Shown piece after piece: positions 8,356 through 14,926 of a stretch of DNA of 49,533 nucleotides. The notes beneath the pieces were generated by a model. That model made no database searches. It worked only from the letters and a program-made list of their open reading frames with translations, and had not been told where the DNA came from. The number at the start of each line of letters is the position of its first letter. Within the stretch, counting starts at the first letter, position 1. Location: positions 1 to 49,533 of the forward strand of contig JAZUPZ010000022.1 in assembly GCA_045605445.1 (NCBI GenBank). Reading direction: 5' to 3'. Origin of the DNA: CAZMHL01 sp045605445. GTDB taxonomy: Bacteria > Bacillota > Clostridia > RGIG6154. A program made the translations under genes and the position numbers.

Positions 8356-8384
8356 ATTATAGTATGTGTAAACTTATTTTGCAA
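8356..8384 (-). promoter_or_regulatory. Sigma-A promoter for the alarmone synthetase
   Basis: On the minus strand, TTGCAA (8379-8384), a 17-nt spacer and TATAAT (8356-8361). Confidence 0.65.
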
Positions 8385-8453
8385 CAAAAAGTTAAAAAAG
8401 GGATGAATTTAAAATGAAAAATATGTGAAAATGCAAATTTATACATAAAAAAT

Positions 8454-8497
8454 TGAATTTTATGCAAAAATATTCTAAAAATATGAATAATTATGAA
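8454..8497. promoter_or_regulatory. Possible ArgR/AhrC boxes upstream of argG
   Basis: Two imperfect ARG-box-like sequences, tgaattttatgca (8454-8466, one base short of the usual 14-bp core) and tgaataattatgaa (8484-8497), lie just upstream of the argG -35 box. The region is very AT-rich, so chance matches are easy. The argument is position plus gene function. No argR is in this window. Confidence 0.35.
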
Positions 8498-8505
8498 AAA
8501 AGGTG

Positions 8506-8534
8506 TTGACAAATGGGGATATTAGGTGTATAAT
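8506..8534 (+). promoter_or_regulatory. Consensus sigma-A promoter for argGH
   Basis: Perfect TTGACA (8506-8511), exactly 17 nt, and perfect TATAAT (8529-8534). The 5' leader would be only about 30 nt. Confidence 0.88.
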
Positions 8535-8571
8535 TTCTGCATAAATATAAATTACATACGGAGTGATAACA

Positions 8572-9795
8572 ATGAAAAAAGAAAACATAAAGAAAGTAGT
8601 TCTCGCGTATTCCGGCGGACTTGATACATCAATAATAATTCCGTGGCTTAAGGAAAATTATAATAACTGCGAAGTTATTGCTGTTTCAGGTAATGTTGGA
8701 CAGGCTGATGAACTTGAAGGTCTTGAAGAAAAAGCAATCAAAACAGGTGCTTCAAAATGCTATATTGAAGATTTAACAGAAGAATTCGTTAATGAATACG
8801 TTATTCCTACAGTTAAAGCGGGAGCAATGTATGAAGAATATATGCTCGGTACATCTTTTGCAAGACCAATCATTGCAAAAAGAATTGTTGAAATCGCAAA
8901 AGCAGAAGGTGCAGATGCTATCTGTCACGGCTGCACAGGTAAAGGTAATGATCAGGTAAGATTTGAACTTGCAATCAAAGCTTTTGCTCCTGATATGCAC
9001 ATTATTGCACCTTGGCGTGAATGGACAATCAAATCCCGTGAAGAGGAAATTGAATATGCTGAAGCACACAATATTCCTCTTAAAATTTCAAGAGAAACAA
9101 ATTATTCAAAGGATAAAAACCTCTGGCACTTGAGCCACGAAGGTCTTGATCTTGAAGATCCGGGCAATGAACCTATGTATGAAAAAGAAGGATTCCTTGA
9201 AATGGGTGTATCACCAATTCAGGCGCCTGACAAACCAACCTATATAACCCTTGATTTTGAAAAAGGTATTCCGGTTGCTCTTGACGGCAAAAAAATGTCT
9301 GCAAAAGAAATTATCCTCGCTCTTAACAAAGTTGGTGGAGAAAACGGTATCGGTCTTCTTGATATTGTTGAAAACCGTCTTGTTGGTATGAAATGCCGTG
9401 GCGTTTATGAAACTCCTGGTGGAGCAATTCTTTACAAGGCTTTGAAAGTACTTGAAACACTTTGTCTTGATAAATATGCAGCTCACAAAAAGCAGGAACT
9501 TGCAATCACATTTGCAGACCTTGTATATAACGGTCAGTGGTACACTCCTCTTCGTGAAGCGCTTTCAGCATTTGTTGACGTGCTTGAAGAAAAATGTACC
9601 GGTACAGTTAAATTAAAGCTTTATAAAGGTAATATGATCAATGCAGGTGTTTGGAGTAAATATTCACTCTATGATCCTGAAATTGCAACCTTTGACGAAG
9701 ACGAGGTTTATGACCAGAAGGATTCTGCAGGATTCATTAACCTCTTCGGACTTCCTATTAAGGTTCAGGCAAAGGTAAACGAAAAGAATAAATAA
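8572..9795 (+). CDS. argG: Argininosuccinate synthase
   Basis: Condenses citrulline and aspartate with ATP to argininosuccinate, the penultimate step of arginine synthesis. The PP-loop AYSGGLDTS is at residues ~11-19; the conserved GCTGKGNDQVRFE and a C-terminal helix for tetramer formation are present. The length of 407 matches the family. The frame opens at GTG 8563, but the ATG at 8572 has ggag at a proper distance and matches the family start. argH follows after 20 bp, so the two form an operon. A strong promoter and possible ARG boxes precede it. No other arg genes are nearby. Confidence 0.97.
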   Translation: MKKENIKKVVLAYSGGLDTSIIIPWLKENYNNCEVIAVSGNVGQADELEGLEEKAIKTGASKCYIEDLTEEFVNEYVIPTVKAGAMYEEYMLGTSFARPIIAKRIVEIAKAEGADAICHGCTGKGNDQVRFELAIKAFAPDMHIIAPWREWTIKSREEEIEYAEAHNIPLKISRETNYSKDKNLWHLSHEGLDLEDPGNEPMYEKEGFLEMGVSPIQAPDKPTYITLDFEKGIPVALDGKKMSAKEIILALNKVGGENGIGLLDIVENRLVGMKCRGVYETPGGAILYKALKVLETLCLDKYAAHKKQELAITFADLVYNGQWYTPLREALSAFVDVLEEKCTGTVKLKLYKGNMINAGVWSKYSLYDPEIATFDEDEVYDQKDSAGFINLFGLPIKVQAKVNEKNK

Positions 9796-9815
9796 GCTGA
9801 AAGAGAGTAAGACAG

Positions 9816-11186
9816 ATGGAAAAAATGTGGGCGGGACGTTTCTTAAAGTCCCTTGACAGCATAGCAGATGACTTTAATTCTTCAATACATGTTGACTCAA
9901 AAATGTATAAGCAGGACATTAAAGGCTCAATTGCTCATGCCAAAATGCTTGCACTTAAAAATATAATAACTCCCGAAGACGGAGAAAAAATAGTTGAAGG
10001 TCTGAATACAATTTTAGAGGATATCGAAAGCGGAAAACTTGAAATAGACTTTAACGCAGAAGATATTCATATGTTCGTTGAATCAGAGCTTACCAAAAGA
10101 ATAGGCGACACAGGTAAAAGACTTCATACAGCAAGAAGCCGTAACGACCAGGTGGCAGTTGACGTAAGATTGTATTTAAGAGATAAGGCTGAAGAAATTA
10201 TTGATTTGATTGACGGTCTTCTAAAGGTTATAGCCGAAAAGGCAGAGGAAACCAAAGAGGTTATAATGCCCGGCTATACACACCTTCAAAGAGCACAGCC
10301 TATCACCTTTGCACATCATATTCTCTCTTATGCAATGATGCTTCTTCGTGATAAAGACAGAATAAAAGATGCGGTTAAAAGAATGAATTTGAACCCGCTC
10401 GGCGCTTGCGCACTTTCGGGAACAACTTATGATACCGACAGAAACTTTACCTCAAAAGAACTTGGTTTTGACGGTTACACCTTAAACAGTATAGACAGCG
10501 TTTCCGACAGAGATTTCTGCCTTGAACTTATGAGCGCATTTTCAGTTTTAATGATGCACCTTTCAAGGTTTTCCGAGGAAATAATAATGTGGCAAAGCTG
10601 GGAGTTCAAATTTGTTGAACTTGATGATTCCTTTACAACCGGCTCAAGCATAATGCCTCAGAAGAAAAATCCTGATATGGCAGAACTTGTAAGAGGTAAA
10701 ACAGGACGTGTTTACGGTAATCTGTTTGCACTTCTTACCACTTTAAAGGGGATTCCTCTTGCGTATAATAAGGATATGCAGGAAGATAAAGAAGCTGTGT
10801 TTGACTCAGTTGAAACTGTTAAGAAATGTCTTGAAGTATTCACTCCGATGATAAAAACAATGACAGTTCTTAAAGATAATATGTTGAGAGCAGCGCAGAA
10901 AGGTTTTATAAATGCAACAGACCTTGCTGACTATATGGTTAAAAAGGGAATGCCTTTCAGAACAGCTTATAAAATTGTAGGTAACATTGTTGCATACTGC
11001 ATTGAGAATAATATCACCTTGGAAGAAATGGAGCTTTCCGACTATAAGAAATTTGACGATATTTTCGACGAAGGACTTTATAATGAAATCGATCTTAAGA
11101 CCTGCGTTGAAAAACGAATTTCCCAGGGCGGAACGGGACTAGCTTCCGTCGAAAAACAGATTGAATTTGTTAAAAGTAATATATAA
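9816..11186 (+). CDS. argH: Argininosuccinate lyase
   Basis: Splits argininosuccinate into arginine and fumarate. A 456-residue member of the fumarase/aspartase superfamily: N-terminal MWAGRF, then TARSRNDQVA, then PGYTHLQRAQP (catalytic His region), then the signature loop GSSIMPQKKNPD with the catalytic Ser. Length and order are standard. It is the second gene of argGH and is followed by a strong terminator. Confidence 0.97.
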   Translation: MEKMWAGRFLKSLDSIADDFNSSIHVDSKMYKQDIKGSIAHAKMLALKNIITPEDGEKIVEGLNTILEDIESGKLEIDFNAEDIHMFVESELTKRIGDTGKRLHTARSRNDQVAVDVRLYLRDKAEEIIDLIDGLLKVIAEKAEETKEVIMPGYTHLQRAQPITFAHHILSYAMMLLRDKDRIKDAVKRMNLNPLGACALSGTTYDTDRNFTSKELGFDGYTLNSIDSVSDRDFCLELMSAFSVLMMHLSRFSEEIIMWQSWEFKFVELDDSFTTGSSIMPQKKNPDMAELVRGKTGRVYGNLFALLTTLKGIPLAYNKDMQEDKEAVFDSVETVKKCLEVFTPMIKTMTVLKDNMLRAAQKGFINATDLADYMVKKGMPFRTAYKIVGNIVAYCIENNITLEEMELSDYKKFDDIFDEGLYNEIDLKTCVEKRISQGGTGLASVEKQIEFVKSNI

Positions 11187-11190
11187 AAAA

Positions 11191-11222
11191 AGGGACTGTA
11201 AAGAAATTACAGTCTCTTTTTT
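11191..11222 (+). terminator. Rho-independent terminator after argH
   Basis: gactgtaa (11194-11201) pairs with ttacagtc (11207-11214), extended outward by three more pairs, and is followed by a six-T run. An A-run on the left would let it work from the other side too. Confidence 0.88.
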
Positions 11223-11237
11223 CGTTACACAATAAAA

Positions 11238-11263
11238 CAAAGTCAGGCAACCGCCTGACTTTG
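11238..11263. other. Perfect 11-bp inverted repeat without a T-tract
   Basis: caaagtcaggc (11238-11248) and gcctgactttg (11253-11263) with a 4-nt loop. No T-run follows on either strand, so it is unlikely to be an intrinsic terminator. It could act as an mRNA 3' stabiliser or a protein-binding inverted repeat. Confidence 0.6.
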
Positions 11264-11287
11264 AACCACAATTATTCATTATACCTT

Positions 11288-11316
11288 AAAAAGCACCTTA
11301 AAAAGGTGCTTTTTTA
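11288..11316. terminator. Bidirectional terminator
   Basis: aagcacctt (11291-11299) pairs with aaggtgctt (11303-11311) across three A, with A-run and T-run on either side. Confidence 0.8.
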
Positions 11317-11340
11317 CATTTGTAAAGAAATAGGAAAAAG

Positions 11341-11416
11341 GTCCTGAACGGACAAACTGAACCTGCAGGGGATACCCGAAGGCGTATGTGTATACGTCGA
11401 GAGGTGAAGTTTGTTC
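11341..11416. ncRNA. Putative structured RNA or intergenic repeat element (three-way junction)
   Basis: The outer helix pairs 11350-11358 with 11408-11416 (9 bp, one G-U). An internal tandem G-A/A-G mismatch (11359-11360 against 11406-11407) is followed by 11361-11364 with 11402-11405. Inside are two hairpins: 11369-11371 with 11375-11377, and a 7-bp stem 11381-11387 with 11392-11398 (loop gtgt). A flanking hairpin gtcc/ggac (11341-11344 with 11350-11353) competes with the outer helix and on the minus strand is followed by cttttt, like a terminator. Strand, transcription and family are not known; no promoter is obvious on either side. Confidence 0.5.
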
Positions 11417-11438
11417 GTAACAAAAAGTTATAAAACAA

Positions 11439-11470
11439 AAGGAAATCCTAAAATTATTGAGGATTTCCTT
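11439..11470 (-). terminator. Rho-independent terminator after proS
   Basis: An 11-bp stem (11439-11449 with 11460-11470). Read on the minus strand it is followed by ttttgtttt. It lies about 60 bp beyond the proS stop. Confidence 0.75.
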
Positions 11471-11527
11471 CATTTAGTTGTTAAATTTTGATGCGTCTTT
11501 TTGTGTTCAGGGCGTTTTTAACATTTC

Positions 11528-12967
11528 TTAATATGCTTTGCCCCAGTATACCATTGTATTAGTTGGTTTTCCGCAGCAGATACACTTATTGTCAACCTCT
11601 TCCTGCTCAAAAGGAATACATCTTGAAGATGCGCCTGTAACTTCTTTTATCTTAAGTTCACATTCAACATCACCGCACCACATAGCTTTAATAAAGCCGG
11701 GGTTTTCGTCAAGCTGTTTCTTGAAGTCATCAAGATTAGTTGCGGAGAAGGTTCTTTCTTCGTTGTGCTTTCTTGCCTTTTCAAGCATATCCTTCTGGAT
11801 TGTTTCAAGAAGCTTTGTAACCTCTTCTTCAAGATTGTCAAGTGAAACTGTGTATTTTTCGCCGGTATCTCTTCTTGCAAGAATACCGCAGTTGTTTTCA
11901 ATATCTCTCGGTCCGATCTCAAGACGAAGTGGAATACCGCGCATTTCCTGATCGCTGAATTTGAATCCGGGGCTCTTATCAGAGTCGTCAATGTTAACTC
12001 TTACAGAACCTTTAAGCTTTTCGTAAAGCTCATTTGCTTTTTCAAGAACGCCTTCTTTATGCTGCATAACAGGGATGATCATAAGCTGAATCGGAGCAAC
12101 CACAGGAGGGAGAACAAGACCGTTGTTGTCACCGTGAACCATAATCATAGCGCCGATAAGTCTTGTGGTCATACCCCATGATGTCTGGTGAACATATTTA
12201 AGCTGATTGTCCTTATCAGCAAACTGAATTTCAAATGCTTTTGCAAAGCCGTCGCCAAAGTTGTGTGATGTACCTGACTGAAGAGCAATACCATTGTGCA
12301 TAAGAGCTTCAATTGTGTATGTCGCTTCAGCGCCTGCAAATTTTTCTTTATCTGTTTTCTGACCTTTTACAACAGGAATTGCAAGGGCTTTTTCACAGAA
12401 ATCGGCATAAACATTAAGCATTCTGATTGTTTCTTCCTGTGCTTCTTCAGCGGTTGCGTGAGCTGTGTGACCTTCCTGCCACAAGAATTCAGCAGAGCGA
12501 AGGAAAGGTCTTGTTGTTTTTTCCCATCTTACAACAGAGCACCACTGATTGTAAAGCTTCGGCAAATCTCTGTATGAATGAATAATATCTTTGTAATGGT
12601 CGCAGAAAAGTGTTTCTGATGTAGGACGAACGCAAAGTCTTTCAGTAAGCTTTTCTGTTCCACCGTGAGTTACCCAGGCAACTTCGGGAGCAAAGCCTTC
12701 AACGTGATCCTTTTCTTTCTGAAGAAGGCTTTCGGGAATGAACATAGGCATATAAACGTTTTCGTGACCGAGTTCTTTGAATTTCTTGTCAAGAATTTTC
12801 TGAATGTTTTCCCATATTGCATAACCGTAAGGTCTTATAACCATACAACCTTTAACCTGCGCGTAGCTTACAAGCTCTGCTTTTTTAACGATGTCGGTAT
12901 ACCATTTGGCAAAATCCACATCCATTGAAGTTATATCTTCAACAAATTTTTTCTGTTCTTTAGACAT
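11528..12967 (-). CDS. proS: Prolyl-tRNA synthetase, archaeal/eukaryotic-like type
   Basis: Charges tRNA-Pro. This is the short class II form (479 residues) lacking the inserted editing domain of the usual bacterial enzyme. Class II motifs are visible: VYMPMFIPESLLQKEKDHV as motif 1 area, RPTSETLF with the W-E-K-T-T-R-P-F-L-R motif 2, and GDNNGLVLPPVVAP leading to motif 3. The C-terminal extension carries CICCGKP and ends in an aromatic Tyr, as in the archaeal-type ProS zinc domain. This type is common in Clostridia. ispF follows upstream by 15 bp on the same strand, so ispD-ispF-proS is a likely operon. Confidence 0.96.
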   Translation of the reverse strand: MSKEQKKFVEDITSMDVDFAKWYTDIVKKAELVSYAQVKGCMVIRPYGYAIWENIQKILDKKFKELGHENVYMPMFIPESLLQKEKDHVEGFAPEVAWVTHGGTEKLTERLCVRPTSETLFCDHYKDIIHSYRDLPKLYNQWCSVVRWEKTTRPFLRSAEFLWQEGHTAHATAEEAQEETIRMLNVYADFCEKALAIPVVKGQKTDKEKFAGAEATYTIEALMHNGIALQSGTSHNFGDGFAKAFEIQFADKDNQLKYVHQTSWGMTTRLIGAMIMVHGDNNGLVLPPVVAPIQLMIIPVMQHKEGVLEKANELYEKLKGSVRVNIDDSDKSPGFKFSDQEMRGIPLRLEIGPRDIENNCGILARRDTGEKYTVSLDNLEEEVTKLLETIQKDMLEKARKHNEERTFSATNLDDFKKQLDENPGFIKAMWCGDVECELKIKEVTGASSRCIPFEQEEVDNKCICCGKPTNTMVYWGKAY

Positions 12968-12982
12968 ATGTATTTTCCTCCG

Positions 12983-13444
12983 TTATTTCAGCAAACAAAC
13001 CGCGTGAGCTTCCATTCCTTCGCCGCTTCCGCAGTAACCCATGTGCTCTGTGGTTGTTGCTTTTATGTTAATTTTATTTTTATCTGTTTCAAGTGCTTCT
13101 GCTACATTTTCAATCATTTTTTCAATGTAGGGGAGAAGCTTTGGTTTTTGTGCAATAATAGTTGCATCAATATTTTCAATTTCAAAAGGCTTAATTATTT
13201 CTTTTACTTTTTTTAAAAGCACAAGACTTGAAATTCCTTTGAATTCCTCAGATGTGTCGGGAAAGTGATAACCTATATCTCTTTTTGCCGCCGCACCGAG
13301 AAGTGCATCGCATATTGCGTGAAGAAGAACATCGGCATCCGAGTGACCAAGCAGCCCTTTTTCATAAGGAATTTCAACACCGCCCAATATAAGCTTTCGG
13401 TCTTCAACAAGCCTGTGAAAATCAATTCCGTGACCTATTCTCAT
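12983..13444 (-). CDS. ispF: 2-C-methyl-D-erythritol 2,4-cyclodiphosphate synthase
   Basis: Catalyses the ring-closing step of the MEP isoprenoid pathway. It is 153 residues long, normal for this trimer. The start GIDFHRL holds the Asp/His zinc ligands, and the third ligand is in LLGHSDADVLLHAICDALLGAA. The C-terminus has the conserved KATTTEHMGYCGSGEG block. Its start overlaps the ispD end by 4 bp, so translation is coupled. Confidence 0.97.
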   Translation of the reverse strand: MRIGHGIDFHRLVEDRKLILGGVEIPYEKGLLGHSDADVLLHAICDALLGAAAKRDIGYHFPDTSEEFKGISSLVLLKKVKEIIKPFEIENIDATIIAQKPKLLPYIEKMIENVAEALETDKNKINIKATTTEHMGYCGSGEGMEAHAVCLLK

Positions 13445-14184
13445 TCAAACTCACCTCTGTATGTAATAAAAGCCGAAAGAGCGTAATAGTCATCGGGAGT
13501 AGTAAGCTTAATGTTAAGCGAATTTCCGGGAATAACCTTAACCTTTGTTCCGTATTTTTCAACAACTGCGCAATCGTCTGTAGTTGAAAATCCATCACTT
13601 ATTGCCTTTTCGTGAGCTTCTATAATAATATCTTTTCTAAAGCACTGAGGAGTTTGAATCTGAACAACGTTTTCTCTGTCAACGGTTTCTGTAATTATAT
13701 TTTTTTCGTTAACCCTTTTCAGAGTGTCCTTGGCAGAAATTCCTGCAGCGCTTGCGCCAAGCTCATATGCCGCATCAATGCACTGAATTATAACATTCGG
13801 GTTTATAAGCGGCCTTGCAGCATCGTGAATGGCTACAACCTGTGTATCCTCTGAAACGCACAAAAGACCTTTGTAAACGCTTTCCTGCCTTGTTTTTCCT
13901 CCGGTTGCAATGGTTTCAACTTTAGAATATCCAAAGTCTTCAACTACTTCTTTAACAGTCTTTATATCGCTTTCATTTGCAACAATAACAATTTCATCAA
14001 TTTTCTGACATTTTTCAAAAACGTCAAGTGTGTGGGCAAGAACAGGCTTTTCGTCAATCATAAGAAAAAGCTTGTTGAAATTAAGTCCCATTCTGCTTCC
14101 TGTTCCGCCTGCTGCAATAATTGCAGTAGTTTTGAAGCTGTTTTTTATGTGTTTGTCAAAAACACCCCGTATAATTTTACCCAT
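13441..14184 (-). CDS. ispD: 2-C-methyl-D-erythritol 4-phosphate cytidylyltransferase
   Basis: Adds CMP to MEP in isoprenoid synthesis. The nucleotide-binding start TTAIIAAGGTGSRMG appears at residue ~19; a further conserved block is AIHDAARPLI, and TPQCFR is present. About 18 extra residues precede the usual family start. I keep the long form because its ATG at 14184 has a good gtgaggt ribosome-binding site and no start with a comparable site lies nearer the core. It heads ispD-ispF-proS. Confidence 0.95.
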   Translation of the reverse strand: MGKIIRGVFDKHIKNSFKTTAIIAAGGTGSRMGLNFNKLFLMIDEKPVLAHTLDVFEKCQKIDEIVIVANESDIKTVKEVVEDFGYSKVETIATGGKTRQESVYKGLLCVSEDTQVVAIHDAARPLINPNVIIQCIDAAYELGASAAGISAKDTLKRVNEKNIITETVDRENVVQIQTPQCFRKDIIIEAHEKAISDGFSTTDDCAVVEKYGTKVKVIPGNSLNIKLTTPDDYYALSAFITYRGEFE

Positions 14185-14215
14185 AATACCTCACAGCATA
14201 TAAAATAACTATTAT

Positions 14216-14244
14216 ATTATATATAAAAACGTCATCAATTGCAA
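14216..14244 (-). promoter_or_regulatory. Sigma-A promoter for ispD-ispF-proS
   Basis: On the minus strand, TTGCAA (14239-14244), a 17-nt spacer and TATAAT (14216-14221). Confidence 0.6.
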
Positions 14245-14267
14245 GTCTTTTTTGCTATTTAACGGCA

Positions 14268-14777
14268 TTAAGAGGTGTAATCCTCTACAAAAGACAGCAT
14301 GCTTTCCTTTGAATCGAAATCAATTCCTTTTTCCAGTGACGAAATTTCCTCTTCGGTAAGCCGCGAACGTATTGCGGGAAATTCGTACACAACCGTGTTG
14401 TTGAGTCTTGAATAAATATAAATCATTTCTTCTTTTAAAATGGCGTGGTAGTGAATGTTGCAGTAGCTCGATTCCTCTTTTGAAAGAGAAATCAGGTTTT
14501 CTGTAAACTTGTCGGTTTTAAAAAAAGGATAGTCTTGTTTTACCTGAGTTTCATTTTCATAATATCGGTCGGCATAAGCGGAATAATTTTCTTTATGACC
14601 GCAAAGTGAGTAAAATGTTGTAAATTTCATAAGCTGAGGCGTACGCTCTCTGAAGAATATTTTTGTTTCCGCAGGTGTGGTATCGGGAACCGAAAGGTCA
14701 ACTGCAACACAAAGGAAACATATAAAACAAATTACTAAAACAGAAATTGAAATAACAATGGTTTTTCTGAAATTCAT
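14268..14777 (-). CDS. BofC-like membrane-anchored protein
   Basis: A 169-residue protein with one N-terminal hydrophobic helix (residues ~7-27) that is a signal anchor or signal peptide; the rest is outside the membrane. Two short blocks match the pattern of clostridial BofC C-terminal-domain proteins: a middle YSLCGHKE and a C-terminal run from RLTEEEISSLEKGIDF to SFVEDY. In Bacillus, BofC affects forespore-to-mother-cell signalling, but the clostridial relatives are poorly studied and the function here is not established. The ATG follows gggtgat. It lies divergent to mutS, 149 bp away. Confidence 0.6.
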   Translation of the reverse strand: MNFRKTIVISISVLVICFICFLCVAVDLSVPDTTPAETKIFFRERTPQLMKFTTFYSLCGHKENYSAYADRYYENETQVKQDYPFFKTDKFTENLISLSKEESSYCNIHYHAILKEEMIYIYSRLNNTVVYEFPAIRSRLTEEEISSLEKGIDFDSKESMLSFVEDYTS

Positions 14778-14834
14778 AATGTTATCACCCTTCGTATTAT
14801 CTGTAAAAATATTTATTTTATGCCCGGTAATCTA

Positions 14835-14863
14835 TTGAAAAAATGAGAAAAATGAGGTATACT
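14835..14863 (+). promoter_or_regulatory. Sigma-A promoter for mutS and the following run
   Basis: TTGAAA (14835-14840), a 17-nt spacer and TATACT (14858-14863), with a leader of about 55 nt before mutS. Confidence 0.65.
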
Positions 14864-14926
14864 GTAATGTGAGATTATTTGCAGTAAATAAAGCGAAAGA
14901 AAAATGCGTGGAAGAGGTTAATAACA

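Larger units (their letters stand above)
11187..11527. other. Hairpin-rich convergent intergenic region between argH and proS
   Basis: A 341-bp stretch without a credible protein gene. From left to right it holds the argH terminator (11191-11222), a perfect 11-bp hairpin without T-run (11238-11263), a bidirectional terminator (11288-11316), a multi-stem structured element (11341-11416) and the proS terminator (11439-11470). The short minus-strand frame at 11279-11473 crosses all of these stems and has no ribosome-binding site of note, so I do not call it a gene. Confidence 0.7.

Noticed and set aside
11279..11473. A 64-codon minus-strand reading frame in the argH/proS gap
   Set aside because: It runs through a terminator and all stems of the structured element and has no convincing ribosome-binding site; RNA or repeat structure explains the segment better.
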